DNA from: a virus
Virus record (IMG/VR): IMGVR_UViG_3300009174_000247
Span: 1-50,574 of that record
Length of the DNA: 50,574 bases
Direction: 5' to 3' (one strand)
Positions within the stretch are counted from its first letter, which is position 1, and every line of letters begins with the position of its first letter. This document shows, in pieces, positions 39,336 through 47,795 of the stretch. A model generated the notes under the pieces. That model saw nothing but the letters and a program-made list of their open reading frames with translations. It was not told where the DNA came from and ran no database searches. The position numbers were made by a program, and so were the translations under genes.

Positions 39336-40304
39336 GTGACCGAGTCGACCGATTTAACCGTTATCGAAATTAAGCCGGAACAAGCACCGGCTCTGTATAT
39401 CCCAAATGGTCTTGATGCATACCTGGAGCATATCAAGGCAAGCGTGAATGAAACGCCAGACCTGAGCACTAAGAAAGGACGTGATCGGGTGGCGTCTCTT
39501 GCGGCGCAGGTAAGCCGTAGCAAGACGGCAGTAGAAAAACCCGGGCGTGAGTATCTGAAGCGACTTAAAGAGGCTGTGAAGCCTGCTGAGCAAGAAATTA
39601 AGCGCTTCGTTGATGCCTGCGATGCTCTTCGCGATGAAACGCGCCTACCACTAACCGAATGGGAAGCCGAGCAAGAGCGTTTAAAAGCTGAAGAAGAAGC
39701 AAAGCGACAGGCTGAAGAACTAGCCAATCAGGTTGAAGCCGATCACGAAATCGCACTCCTGCTTAATGAGAAATTCGACCGTGAAATAGCAGAGGCAAAA
39801 GCTGAAGCCGAGCGTCAGCGCATAGCTCATGAAGAAGAGTTAAAGCGCCAAGCAGCAGAATGGGCTCGTATCGAAGCTGAGCAGAAAGCCAAGGCTGAAC
39901 TTGAAGCCGCTGCACGCCGGGAAGCAGAAGCGCAAGCGGCAAAGGAGCGCGCAGAACGTGAAGCCAAAGAGGCGGCTGAGTTAGCAGATCGCCAGCGTGT
40001 CGAAGCGCAACAGAAAGCGGAGCGTGAGAAGCAGGAAGCTATCGCAGCAGAACAACGCAAAGCTCAGGAAGCGGCTGACAAGGTTAGGCGCGAAGCAGAA
40101 GCGAAAGAAAATGCGCGGCTGGCAGAAGAAAAACGCGTTGCTGATGAAGCCGCAAAACGTGCCGCAGATGTTGAGCATCGCAAGGCGATAAATAACCAGG
40201 CACTGGCTGACCTAGTAGCCGCTGGCGTGCCGGAAGATTGTGCCAAGAAGTGCATCACCGCAATCGCCAAAGGCGAAGTATCAGCAATCCGCATTACCTA
40301 CTAA
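39336..40304 (+). CDS. Long coiled-coil protein of recombination operon
   Basis: 322 residues from a GTG at 39336 (GGAGAG five bases upstream). Residues 100-270 are almost wholly Glu/Ala/Lys/Arg/Gln coiled coil with about 20 short repeats such as EAERQ and AKER; residues 1-95 and 280-322 look globular. Proteins like this precede Rad52- or Erf-type genes in lambdoid phages and are sometimes misnamed TolA-like. I infer a DNA-metabolism accessory role; no enzyme motif is visible. Confidence 0.72.
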   Translation: MTESTDLTVIEIKPEQAPALYIPNGLDAYLEHIKASVNETPDLSTKKGRDRVASLAAQVSRSKTAVEKPGREYLKRLKEAVKPAEQEIKRFVDACDALRDETRLPLTEWEAEQERLKAEEEAKRQAEELANQVEADHEIALLLNEKFDREIAEAKAEAERQRIAHEEELKRQAAEWARIEAEQKAKAELEAAARREAEAQAAKERAEREAKEAAELADRQRVEAQQKAEREKQEAIAAEQRKAQEAADKVRREAEAKENARLAEEKRVADEAAKRAADVEHRKAINNQALADLVAAGVPEDCAKKCITAIAKGEVSAIRITY

Positions 40305-40331
40305 TCAAATTAAATTCTAAAGGAACTAGCC

Positions 40332-40463
40332 ATGCAATATGCCGTTGCAGGGTGGCCTATTGCTGGCTGCCATAACGAATCCCTACTCGAAATTATCACT
40401 CGCCGTATGCGCTGCATTGGCCGGTGGTTGAAAGACACTCTCAATCAGCGAGGTGATCCCTAA
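40332..40463 (+). CDS. 43-residue hypothetical protein
   Basis: 43 codons with AAGGA upstream; Cys at 13 and 27 and a C-terminal amphipathic LKDTLNQRG helix. Ends in TAATG shared with the next gene. Function unknown; the coupled start supports it as a real gene. Confidence 0.58.
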   Translation: MQYAVAGWPIAGCHNESLLEIITRRMRCIGRWLKDTLNQRGDP

Positions 40464-40570
40464 TGGACCTAACCAGAACAATGCAGCTTCTCGCCCTGCT
40501 CGCCAAAGAGAAGAACGACAACATGCTTTTCCAATTAGCTAATTCACTTTTCTATCGGGGGATGAAATGA
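40463..40570 (+). CDS. 35-residue hypothetical protein
   Basis: MDLTRTMQLLALLAKEKNDN, then MLFQLANSLFY; an amphipathic helix-rich peptide. It begins at the overlapping TAATG of the preceding gene and ends at ATGA with the next. A kil-type small protein is possible but there is no sequence resemblance. Confidence 0.55.
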   Translation: MDLTRTMQLLALLAKEKNDNMLFQLANSLFYRGMK

Positions 40571-40737
40571 GCCTCGCAACCACTCTCGAGCAAAGCAAAA
40601 CTAACCGGCGTAGCCATGTGCTTGATGCATTGCATTACAGGCGGAAGGGAATGCACAAGGCTGTTCAAGCAAGTCTGAACCTTTCAATGCTGGAAAAGAT
40701 GAATCAGCGTTATTTCTTGGGCTCAGCGCCATTCTGA
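40567..40737 (+). CDS. 56-residue hypothetical protein
   Basis: MSLATTLEQSKTNRRSHVLD and a basic helix ALHYRRKGMHKAVQ. Start overlaps the upstream stop (ATGA). Positively charged; may contact nucleic acid. Function unknown. Confidence 0.6.
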   Translation: MSLATTLEQSKTNRRSHVLDALHYRRKGMHKAVQASLNLSMLEKMNQRYFLGSAPF

Positions 40738-40745
40738 GGTGATTT

Positions 40746-41423
40746 ATGGATTTAGCAAAACTTGATGAGCCTTTCGCTGTTGAAGACATTGAATGGCGGG
40801 TTCAGCAGTGTGGTATGGCAAGCAATGGTCCGTGGGCAATGGTGCTCTGCTACGTAACGAACCGGGCGATCATGAAGCGCCTGGATGAGGTATGCGGCAA
40901 GACAGGCTGGCGTAACGAGTTCCAGCCATCACCGAGCGGAGGAGTATTGTGTGGGATATCGATCAAGCACGAAGGGGAGTGGATCACAAAGTGGGACGGT
41001 GCAGAAAACACGCAAGTCGAGGCGGTCAAGGGCGGCATATCTGGCGCAATGAAACGCGCTGCCGTTCAGTGGGGCATTGGCCGGTACCTGTATCTGCTTG
41101 AAGAACGCTTCGCAGTATGCAGCACCGAACGCAACAACCAGTGGAATAAAGCTGCATACAAAGACAAATCGAATAAATACGTGAATATCTGGTGGCAAAC
41201 ACCTGATTTACCTACTTGGGCTTTACCGCCCTCCCCGCCATCCCCAACCCTTGATGAAATAACTCTAGCCTTCAATGAGGAAGCTTCCAAGGCAACCACA
41301 GAGGAACAATTGACGGTTTTGTATAAGGCGGCGTGGGCTGCTGTAGGTGACTCAAAGTTACACCAAGACCAGGTAATCGACATCTTCAAACATCGTAAAT
41401 CAGACTTCAAAAAGGCGGCATAA
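40746..41423 (+). CDS. Rad52-type single-strand annealing protein
   Basis: 225 residues. The N-terminal 130 residues fit the Rad52/Rad22 fold: a basic WRVQQCG-type beta strand start, DEVCGKTGWRNEFQP and GGISGAMKRAAVQWGIGRYLY, the last being highly characteristic. The C-terminus (about 165-225) is a small helical domain. It anneals complementary single strands in phage recombination, with the SSB gene directly downstream (no gap). Confidence 0.9.
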   Translation: MDLAKLDEPFAVEDIEWRVQQCGMASNGPWAMVLCYVTNRAIMKRLDEVCGKTGWRNEFQPSPSGGVLCGISIKHEGEWITKWDGAENTQVEAVKGGISGAMKRAAVQWGIGRYLYLLEERFAVCSTERNNQWNKAAYKDKSNKYVNIWWQTPDLPTWALPPSPPSPTLDEITLAFNEEASKATTEEQLTVLYKAAWAAVGDSKLHQDQVIDIFKHRKSDFKKAA

Positions 41424-41891
41424 ATGGCCAGTAAGGGCGTAAACAAAGTAATTTTGGTGGGGAATTTGGGGAAAGACCCAGAGGTTCGCTACCTCCCCAA
41501 TGGTGGCGCAGTTGCCAACATTACCCTAGCAACCTCCGAAAGCTGGCGTGACAAGGCGACCGGCGAGCAGAAAGAAAAAACTGAGTGGCACCGAGTGGTG
41601 CTGTTCGGGAAGTTGGCTGAGATTGCTGGCGAATATCTGCGAAAAGGCTCGCAGGTGTACATAGAAGGAAAACTGACTACGCGAAAGTGGGCGGACCAGG
41701 CTGGCGTGGAAAAGTACACCACAGAGATTCATGTCAACGTCGGCGGTGTTCTACAGATGCTCGGCGGCCGTCAAGGAGATGGGGCTCCGCAGCCAAACGG
41801 GAAGCAGCAACGCGCAGTACCGGCGCAAGGCACTAACAACAGTGAACCACCGATGGACTTCGACGATTACGATTCTGATATACCATTCTAA
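41424..41891 (+). CDS. ssb: Single-stranded DNA-binding protein
   Basis: 155 residues. OB fold with [17 protein letters not shown] near the start, [16 protein letters not shown] in the middle, and the acidic C-terminal tip DYDSDIPF by which SSB binds partner proteins. Encoded directly after the Rad52-like protein, its usual partner in this operon. Confidence 0.95.
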   Translation: MASKGVNKVILVGNLGKDPEVRYLPNGGAVANITLATSESWRDKATGEQKEKTEWHRVVLFGKLAEIAGEYLRKGSQVYIEGKLTTRKWADQAGVEKYTTEIHVNVGGVLQMLGGRQGDGAPQPNGKQQRAVPAQGTNNSEPPMDFDDYDSDIPF

Positions 41892-41900
41892 GGGGGCTGC

Positions 41901-42344
41901 ATGCCTTACAAGATATGTAGCAGATGCGGATTTGAGCAGGAGCTAAGCCAATTCCAAGTAAGGAGGGCCTCCACGGACGGGTATACTGCAGCCTGCAAAT
42001 CATGCCTGAGTCAATACGACCGTAGTAGAGCAAATCACCCCCACCGAGTTGAAGCTCGAGCAGCTTACCTAAAAACAGAGGGCGGAAAGGAGAAGTCAAA
42101 TGGAGCAAAACTCAGGTTTATTGAGAGAAACCCCATCAAGAGAAAAGCCCACACCTTAGTGGGAAATTTTTTGCGAGACGGAAAGTTATCACGGCCCGAC
42201 CGGTGTGAAATGTGCGGTGATGAATGCAAGCCGCAGGCGCACCATTGTGATTACACAAAACCTTTAGAAGTGATGTGGCTCTGCAAGCGTTGCCATACTG
42301 AATGGCACAAATATCACACCCCCATATGTGGCGAAGTAGCCTAA
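41901..42344 (+). CDS. HNH-type zinc-finger protein
   Basis: 147 residues. Four Cys pairs (CSRCG, CKSC, CEMCGDEC, CKRC) and the HHCDYTKPLEVMWLCKRCH motif near the C-terminus fit the HNH-like zinc-finger family frequent in phages. It may nick or bind DNA during replication or packaging; catalytic competence not established from the sequence. Confidence 0.75.
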   Translation: MPYKICSRCGFEQELSQFQVRRASTDGYTAACKSCLSQYDRSRANHPHRVEARAAYLKTEGGKEKSNGAKLRFIERNPIKRKAHTLVGNFLRDGKLSRPDRCEMCGDECKPQAHHCDYTKPLEVMWLCKRCHTEWHKYHTPICGEVA

Positions 42345-42368
42345 CCTCACTCCCCGCAGGTAACACCA

Positions 42369-42746
42369 ATGACCAAACAAGAGCTATACACTGCAATCGC
42401 GGTGGACGTCCTCGCGGCCATGGACTGTGCCGAACGGGGAGAATCACACTGGCGAGTTAACGGAATGATGGCAAGGACTGCCGCTCATTTCGCAGCCTTC
42501 AACCCACCATGCCCCGATCATCTCCTACCACTTGAACGCAGGCCGTTCAGTAGGGATAACCCTTGCACACCTAAAGCAAGTGAACCAGCCGGACAAATAC
42601 AGACGGTTGTTCGGATTGTTGGTACCTGCTGGGAGTTTCCTGACGGCACGAGAATCCCAAAATTTTGGGCCGCAGACCAGAAAGCCAAGTCACTCGGAAT
42701 GGTGCTGGAGAAACGCAAAGACTGGCGATTCAGCGTCAACGAATAA
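42369..42746 (+). CDS. Hypothetical early protein
   Basis: 125 residues, with four Cys and several Trp residues, and a central Pro-rich loop (PCTPKASEPAG). No motif recognised. Sits between the HNH-like protein and the HTH protein and is probably co-transcribed with them. Confidence 0.66.
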   Translation: MTKQELYTAIAVDVLAAMDCAERGESHWRVNGMMARTAAHFAAFNPPCPDHLLPLERRPFSRDNPCTPKASEPAGQIQTVVRIVGTCWEFPDGTRIPKFWAADQKAKSLGMVLEKRKDWRFSVNE

Positions 42747-42765
42747 CTCCACTCCGGAGGTCATC

Positions 42766-43605
42766 ATGAGCACTCACCCTCTTCATGCGAATAACTTTCG
42801 TAGGGAAGCCCTTTCTCGCGGAAACGTGATGACGTCTCCGGGGAAGGTTATTTCTGCATTCAAGCTGGAGAATCTCAGCCGAGAGTCACCACTAGCTCAA
42901 CTAGGCTGGACGCAGTACCTGCCCGTAGATGGACTGCACTCCCCTGACGGAAATTACACCTACGTCTATCAGCTATTCACTGACAGCTACAGGGTGATTC
43001 ACACGGTCGTCAAAGAGGATGACCTACCCTGCAGCAAGCTGATGCCTGGTGAAGTCCAGTACCTGAACCATCTACTGATTAACGTAGGCAAAGACATGCC
43101 AGACATGGCTGAGCTGCGTTTTAAGGCATCCATCTTCCTTGGCGAAGAACTGGCGTCAATCGTCAATCCATTCTCGTTTAACGCAGCCATTAAAAACGCT
43201 ATCCAGCGCGGATATCGGCTAACGCCAACCCAGATAGAGCAGCAGCTGGTTAGCTTTGACGGCTACTCAGCTGAAGAAATCAAGTTCATCACCGAGCGAC
43301 TCGGCAAGGTATCCGCTGCCGAAATAGCCAAGGTCTGCCAGCGTCCCTATCAGTCGATTGTTAAATGGGCTAACGAGCATGGATTCTCCTCGGCATTCCA
43401 CTATCAAGCGTGGAGCCATGACGACGAAAACCAGCTCGCGACCCTCTATCAGGCCGGTTACCCCATCAGCCAAATAACCGAGATTATGAGCCGAGATTCC
43501 AAGCGAATCGTTAGTCGCATTGCCGTGTTAATCGCCAGCGGCCGGTACCCAGATATGAAGCCAAGGCCACGCGGCCGTATGCCAAAAATCAAACACGAAA
43601 ATTAA
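42766..43605 (+). CDS. HTH/Myb-like early protein
   Basis: 279 residues from the ATG at 42766 (CGGAGG six bases upstream); longer in-frame extensions lie in the upstream gene. The C-terminal half has two repeats of helix-turn-helix character: GYSAEEIKFITERLGKVSAAEIAKVCQRPYQSIVKWAN and AWSHDDENQLATLYQAGYPISQITEIMSRDSKRIV, like Myb-type domains, ending in a basic KPRPRGRMPKIKH. A DNA-binding role, perhaps regulatory, is likely. Confidence 0.7.
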   Translation: MSTHPLHANNFRREALSRGNVMTSPGKVISAFKLENLSRESPLAQLGWTQYLPVDGLHSPDGNYTYVYQLFTDSYRVIHTVVKEDDLPCSKLMPGEVQYLNHLLINVGKDMPDMAELRFKASIFLGEELASIVNPFSFNAAIKNAIQRGYRLTPTQIEQQLVSFDGYSAEEIKFITERLGKVSAAEIAKVCQRPYQSIVKWANEHGFSSAFHYQAWSHDDENQLATLYQAGYPISQITEIMSRDSKRIVSRIAVLIASGRYPDMKPRPRGRMPKIKHEN

Positions 43606-43614
43606 GGGTGAACA

Positions 43615-44085
43615 ATGAACGTATACGAAATGGAAGGATTCCTGCACGGAAAGTGTATGCCAGGTGATTTGTTGGTTGGTGAAAGCACAGCGGCATATCT
43701 GGTCAGGAAACTGAACGAAGCGACCGCAGTAAAGGCTGAGCGCGATGCGCTGGCCGTGGAGAATGCGGCGCTGAAATCTGCGCACCCACAACCATTTGGC
43801 CGAGAAATGATGAAGGCACTGGACGCCTACGAGAAGCATCAAGACGAAGTACCTGAGACGGGGATGTTAGATGCGTTTTTCATCTTGCGCGACAGCATCA
43901 GGGTAGAAACCCCAGCCACTGACACCGCCCTTGCCGCTATCGAAGCGCGGGGAGTGAAGAAGGCCGCAACTGCACTTGATGCCCTTTCGAAGTTATCAGC
44001 GTCAGCTACCAGCCAAGCAAACTTCAGAGCATCAGCAGTGTATCTGCGCACAGAGGTTATGCCAGGAATCGGGGAGGCAAAATGA
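43615..44085 (+). CDS. Ead/Ea22-like protein
   Basis: 156 residues. VKAERDALAVENAALKSAHP and EARGVKKAATAL are the coiled-coil and C-terminal segments found in Ea22-type phage proteins. Ends in the ATGA of the ASCH-domain gene. Function unknown. Confidence 0.7.
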   Translation: MNVYEMEGFLHGKCMPGDLLVGESTAAYLVRKLNEATAVKAERDALAVENAALKSAHPQPFGREMMKALDAYEKHQDEVPETGMLDAFFILRDSIRVETPATDTALAAIEARGVKKAATALDALSKLSASATSQANFRASAVYLRTEVMPGIGEAK

Positions 44086-44702
44086 AAGAGCGCCCTATCA
44101 TCTTCAACGGCGACATGGTGCGCGCCATTCTCTCCGGCCGCAAGAGCCAGACCCGGCGTGTTATCGCCAATGTAGGCGCTGATAACTGCATTCCACTACA
44201 GAAGCAAACCAAAACCAAAGACGGGATTTATACGTACGTCATGGATGCGCCGATGTATGGGCTGTGTCCATTCGGCCAGGTAGGCGACCGGTTATGGGTG
44301 CGCGAAACCTTCGCCGGTCACTATCTCGATGATGACCAAATTCAGGACATCAAAGATGGCAGATGCAAAGCGAAAGACCTTTGTGAGTATCGCTCGGATT
44401 ACGGAGATGATGCTGACTGCGCGGACGGATGGACGCCATCAATCCACATGCCGCGCTGGGCATCCCGCATCCTGCTGGAAATCACCGCCGTGCGTGTTGA
44501 GCGCCTGAACGATATCAGCGAATCGGATGCCAGGGCTGAGGGCTACCCAGTGGGGCGTGAAGTGGATGGTGGCGCACATGACCCATGGCTGTGGTTCCGT
44601 GACCTATGGGATGGGATTTACCCAGATAACACTTTCAAAGTGAACCCGTGGGTGTGGGTGATCGAGTTCAAGTGTGTGGAGGTGCGTGATGCCAGCAAAT
44701 GA
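44082..44702 (+). CDS. ASCH-like domain protein
   Basis: 206 residues. RPIIFNGDMVRAILSGRKSQTRRV near the start and CPFGQVGDRLWVRETFAGHY later form the ASCH/PUA-like fold; ARAEGYPVG and a WDGIYPDNTFKVNPWVWVIEF end follow. Proteins of this type are common in phage left operons and may bind RNA. Overlaps the upstream gene by four bases. Confidence 0.8.
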   Translation: MKERPIIFNGDMVRAILSGRKSQTRRVIANVGADNCIPLQKQTKTKDGIYTYVMDAPMYGLCPFGQVGDRLWVRETFAGHYLDDDQIQDIKDGRCKAKDLCEYRSDYGDDADCADGWTPSIHMPRWASRILLEITAVRVERLNDISESDARAEGYPVGREVDGGAHDPWLWFRDLWDGIYPDNTFKVNPWVWVIEFKCVEVRDASK

Positions 44703-44964
44703 ACTGAAGCTTCAGAGCGGTAGAACCTATCGCGGCAAGCGCCCACGCAACACTATGGGGTTGGTTAACGACAGAACGATCCTGCATATCGGCGCTACCA
44801 CCGTGCAATACGACAGCCCATCCGTTTCTTTCGGGCGACATTACCCATCAGTCAGTCGCGAGAAGTTCTTGGCTTGGGCTGAGCGGGATGTGACCGATGA
44901 ACTGCCTGCTGGCGAGTTCGCTACATGGCCTATTGGCAGCGCTAGGGAGGTGGAGCGTGGGTAA
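44689..44964 (+). CDS. Hypothetical protein before methyltransferase
   Basis: 91 residues from the ATG at 44689, with GGAGG seven bases upstream. LQSGRTYRGKRPRNTMGLVNDRTILHIG and REKFLAWAERDVTDELP; no motif known. It overlaps the methyltransferase start by eight bases and the ASCH-like gene by 14 bases. Confidence 0.65.
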   Translation: MPANELKLQSGRTYRGKRPRNTMGLVNDRTILHIGATTVQYDSPSVSFGRHYPSVSREKFLAWAERDVTDELPAGEFATWPIGSAREVERG

Positions 44965-46009
44965 AGCCTACTACAACGAAATCGACCCATACGCTGCGCA
45001 GTGGCTGCGCAACCTGATAGCCGCCGGCCATATCGCGCCTGGTGATGTTGATGAACGCTCGATCGAGGATGTGAAACCTGATGACCTACGAAACTACACA
45101 CAATGCCATTTCTTCGCCGGGATCGGAGTCTGGTCATATGCCCTCCGCAACGCAGGATGGCCTGACGATAAACCGGTCTGGACAGGTTCTTGTCCGTGCC
45201 AACCTTTCAGCGCGGCAGGCAAAGGCAGCGGGTTTGATGATGAGCGGCACTTGTGGCCTCATTTCCATTGGCTCATCAGCGAGTGCCGACCTCAGCACAT
45301 TTTTGGCGAGCAGGTTGCAAGCGGCAACGCAAATGCTTGGTTCGACCTTGTACAAGCTGACCTGGAAGCAATGGACTACGCCTTCGGGCTTGTCCCGTTT
45401 CCGTCTGCGGGCGTCGGCGCTCCGCACATCCGAGATCGAGCGTACTGGGTGGCCCACCCCAACAGCGAACGATTACAAGGGCAGCGGCCCAACAGTGATC
45501 CGGAAAGATGGCAAGGATCGGACGTTCGACAGACTGGATTATGCGACAGAGCAGGGTTTGCTAACGGGGTGGCCGACCCCGAACGCCAGCAACACGAAGA
45601 ATGCCTATCAGGATTGGCAGAAGGTATTAGCGAGGAAGGAGGCAGGAAGGCAGTCAAACCTACAGGACTTCGCTTGCCTTACAGGCTGGCCGACACCAAC
45701 AACAATCGACAACAATCAGGTTCGCGGGGAAGCTGCGGCGGCGAATGCTCCACAGAGGGGGACAACCATCGGGGGAGCTGCGAGATTGACGCTCAATTGC
45801 CCAGCCCGACTAACGGTTTTTGGCGTGATGCTGACTGGTTGCTCTGCCGGGATGAAAAGTGGCGGCCAGTTAGACCCGGCTCATTCCCGCTGGTTGATGG
45901 GGCTACCGCAAGAGTGGGACGACTGCGCGCCTACGGTAATGCCATCAACGCGGAAGCGGCAAAAATCTTCATAGCCGCTTATTTGGAGGCCCAGCATGAT
46001 CGCCGCTAA
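44957..46009 (+). CDS. DNA cytosine-5 methyltransferase
   Basis: 350 residues from a GTG at 44957 (GGGAGG seven bases upstream). Motif I FAGIG (53-57), motif IV SCPCQPFS with catalytic Cys81, motif VIII HIRDRAYW, and a C-terminal RLRAYGNAINAEAAKIF with motif X. The motif VI Glu is present as FGEQV rather than ENV. It methylates cytosine in a specific sequence, probably to protect phage DNA from restriction. A second reading frame, 45081-45974, runs through the whole second half (listed separately). Confidence 0.92.
   Translation: MGKAYYNEIDPYAAQWLRNLIAAGHIAPGDVDERSIEDVKPDDLRNYTQCHFFAGIGVWSYALRNAGWPDDKPVWTGSCPCQPFSAAGKGSGFDDERHLWPHFHWLISECRPQHIFGEQVASGNANAWFDLVQADLEAMDYAFGLVPFPSAGVGAPHIRDRAYWVAHPNSERLQGQRPNSDPERWQGSDVRQTGLCDRAGFANGVADPERQQHEECLSGLAEGISEEGGRKAVKPTGLRLPYRLADTNNNRQQSGSRGSCGGECSTEGDNHRGSCEIDAQLPSPTNGFWRDADWLLCRDEKWRPVRPGSFPLVDGATARVGRLRAYGNAINAEAAKIFIAAYLEAQHDRR
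45081..45974 (+). CDS. Overlapping ORF inside methyltransferase gene
   Basis: A 297-codon frame, one base out of register with the methyltransferase, opens with MTYETTHNAISSPG and contains GWPTPTANDYK, GWPTPNASN and GWPTPTTIDNN, then a C-terminus GQLDPAHSRWLMGLPQEWDDC. Such sequences, including the same start, are annotated in other phages as far as I recall, and LMG-P-W recalls the end of certain phage methyltransferases. No convincing ribosome site is visible. Whether it is translated is uncertain. Confidence 0.42.
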   Translation: MTYETTHNAISSPGSESGHMPSATQDGLTINRSGQVLVRANLSARQAKAAGLMMSGTCGLISIGSSASADLSTFLASRLQAATQMLGSTLYKLTWKQWTTPSGLSRFRLRASALRTSEIERTGWPTPTANDYKGSGPTVIRKDGKDRTFDRLDYATEQGLLTGWPTPNASNTKNAYQDWQKVLARKEAGRQSNLQDFACLTGWPTPTTIDNNQVRGEAAAANAPQRGTTIGGAARLTLNCPARLTVFGVMLTGCSAGMKSGGQLDPAHSRWLMGLPQEWDDCAPTVMPSTRKRQKSS

Positions 46010-46208
46010 CTACACGGCGCATCTGTATTGCGATTGTGCAGATTGCGACAAGCAATCATGGAAGATGCCGGTTAATCAAGAGTTTATTGGTAACTCATGG
46101 TCTGAATGCGCCAGAGAGGCGCGCGAAGATGGTTGGCTTATCAGTGCTGACAGGCAGAGATGCTATGCGCCAGGCCACAAGATTAACCGAGAGGTAACCA
46201 ATGGATAA
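45996..46208 (+). CDS. Small Cys-rich protein
   Basis: 70 residues. CDCADC at 12-17 and further Cys and Trp residues suggest metal binding. It starts inside the methyltransferase 3' end (14-base overlap) and ends overlapping the next start. Function unknown. Confidence 0.68.
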   Translation: MIAANYTAHLYCDCADCDKQSWKMPVNQEFIGNSWSECAREAREDGWLISADRQRCYAPGHKINREVTNG

Positions 46209-46485
46209 GCGTAAGAGCAACATCATCGAAAGCGCATGCAGTTGTGGTGAGCCTATCAGTATCGAAATCAACTGCACTCAGCGCATCGGAAGGAATGATG
46301 GGAAGCGGCCATTTTATCCAGACGAAAGTGTTGCAGAGACATTGGCCGGGACAAACCTTGACCCCAAAAACTACCCAGAGAACGGCGTGACCACCTACCG
46401 TTGCCGCGGGTGTGGTTCGTGGCTAGCAGACACTGTTCCCGGTGCAGAATTTGAACGGGCTGAAGCCCAGGAGAAATCATTATGA
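46201..46485 (+). CDS. Zinc-ribbon protein
   Basis: 94 residues. CSCGEP near the start and CRGCGSW at about 68-74 form a CxC/CxxC zinc ribbon. Overlaps the upstream gene by eight bases and the next by four. Function unknown. Confidence 0.68.
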   Translation: MDKRKSNIIESACSCGEPISIEINCTQRIGRNDGKRPFYPDESVAETLAGTNLDPKNYPENGVTTYRCRGCGSWLADTVPGAEFERAEAQEKSL

Positions 46486-46706
46486 GCAATGAAGAAAAGA
46501 AAACTACCGTATCTGTTGACTGGCTTGATGACTGCCCCGCCTGCGGTCATGGCATCGCATCAGTAACCGGTCATGGAATTGACAATAATTGGCTGCATTT
46601 CGGTGACGCGGTGCTGTGTGATAAATGCGGGCACGCTGGAGAAATTGACGTGGATGGCGAAAACGCCTGGGTTGATTGGGAAGAGGCTGCCGCGAATGGA
46701 CAATAA
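46482..46706 (+). CDS. Zinc-ribbon protein, Lar-like arrangement
   Basis: 74 residues. CPACGHG (18-24) and CDKCGHAG (46-53) are two CxxCG knuckles of a small zinc ribbon, as in restriction alleviation protein Lar-like proteins. The resemblance is weak; role in opposing restriction is only an idea. Start overlaps the upstream gene by four bases. Confidence 0.66.
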   Translation: MSNEEKKTTVSVDWLDDCPACGHGIASVTGHGIDNNWLHFGDAVLCDKCGHAGEIDVDGENAWVDWEEAAANGQ

Positions 46707-47280
46707 GCTGAGCGAACTGAAAGCGGCTGCAATGGCCGCAACTCCGGGGCCGTGGATTTTAGATGATGACTCATGGAGTGACGGCGACAACGCCAACGTT
46801 TCTACAGAAGAGCGATACGACGGCCATTTTATCAGTATCGCCCAAATAGAAGGTGGTGGTTCAGAATCTGGCCTTGACGAGCCATTCAGCGCCGAGCAAC
46901 AGGCAAACGCGCGTTACATCACTGCCGCCAACCCTGATGTCGTTCTCGCCCTGCTGGCAGAGCTGGAAGCGAAGGATAAGCGCATAGCTAACTTGGAGTT
47001 CGAGCAAGGCGGGTACGGATACAGCGTACTTGAAGACCTTAATGGGAAAATTAAGCACATTGCTGAGCTGGAAGCCTATAACGCAAGACTGAGAGATTGG
47101 AATCTAGGTTTAGCGCAGGAGTCCTGTGAACTACAAGCCAAGCTGTCTACGCCGGTGCGGTTGCCTAGCAAGAATGATGATGAATTTTGGTTCGATGGTG
47201 TGTTCCAGGTGGCGAGGTTTGACCGCGCAGTTGAACGGGCTGTCAGTGCCGCTGGATTCAAGTTTGTGGGGGAAGAATAA
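46696..47280 (+). CDS. Ead/Ea22-like TPGPW protein
   Basis: 194 residues from the ATG at 46696, 11 bases inside the upstream gene. MDNKLSELKAAAMAATPGPWILDDDSW and NARYITAANPDVVLALLAELEAKD are the Ea22-like signature, followed by coiled coil. Paralogous in style to the gene at 38843. Function unknown. Confidence 0.75.
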   Translation: MDNKLSELKAAAMAATPGPWILDDDSWSDGDNANVSTEERYDGHFISIAQIEGGGSESGLDEPFSAEQQANARYITAANPDVVLALLAELEAKDKRIANLEFEQGGYGYSVLEDLNGKIKHIAELEAYNARLRDWNLGLAQESCELQAKLSTPVRLPSKNDDEFWFDGVFQVARFDRAVERAVSAAGFKFVGEE

Positions 47281-47738
47281 TGTTAACGACTGAGCAGTTG
47301 AGAGCGCGCGCTGAATCGCTGGGACTGGATTTCTTCATCGAACGACGAGCCGGGATTTGGGTGAAAGAGTGGCTTAACGATGGATGCAGCTCGGCAACCG
47401 CTGAAGAGGTAATGATGTGGTCAATATTGGCTAACCGGGAGGCGCAGCCGGTGGCATGGACAAACCAGCGATCATTGAACACTAAGTGCAAAATAGTAGC
47501 ATTCACTGATGATATGAGCGCACTTGACTATGGCGTTACTCATGGATGGAAAGATATTGTTGAGCTCTACACCGCACCTCCAGCGCCAGCAGTGCCGGAT
47601 GAGTACGAAATACTGAAGCAGGCCGGTGGAGTTCAGATTGCAGTTAAAGATAGCGTTACTAAAAATCATCTTTACGGTTTGGGCTGGAACGCCTGCCGCG
47701 CCGCAATGCTGGCAGCAGCACCGGAGGGTGGCAATTGA
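47280..47738 (+). CDS. Ead-like protein
   Basis: 152 residues. AQPVAWTNQ and LYTAPPAPAVPDE with GLGWNACRAAMLAA at the C-terminus are typical of Ead-type phage proteins. Starts by a TAATG overlap. It ends about 58 bases before the SOS-controlled gene. Confidence 0.74.
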   Translation: MLTTEQLRARAESLGLDFFIERRAGIWVKEWLNDGCSSATAEEVMMWSILANREAQPVAWTNQRSLNTKCKIVAFTDDMSALDYGVTHGWKDIVELYTAPPAPAVPDEYEILKQAGGVQIAVKDSVTKNHLYGLGWNACRAAMLAAAPEGGN

Positions 47739-47778
47739 CTCCCGCTCAACCATAATTATACTGTATGCATAAACAGTA
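47735..47778 (+). promoter_or_regulatory. SOS promoter with LexA box
   Basis: -35 TTGACT (47735-47740), 16-base spacer, -10 TATACT (47757-47762). The palindrome TACTGTATGCATAAACAGTA (47759-47778) is a near-consensus LexA site (CTGT-N8-ACAG) covering the -10. The gene downstream should be induced by DNA damage. Confidence 0.85.
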
Positions 47779-47795
47779 TTTATTGTGGTGTAAGC

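Noticed and set aside
39336-40304. TolA-like envelope protein
   Set aside because: Similarity is only in Ala/Glu/Lys coiled-coil composition. There is no membrane segment or TolA C-terminal domain.
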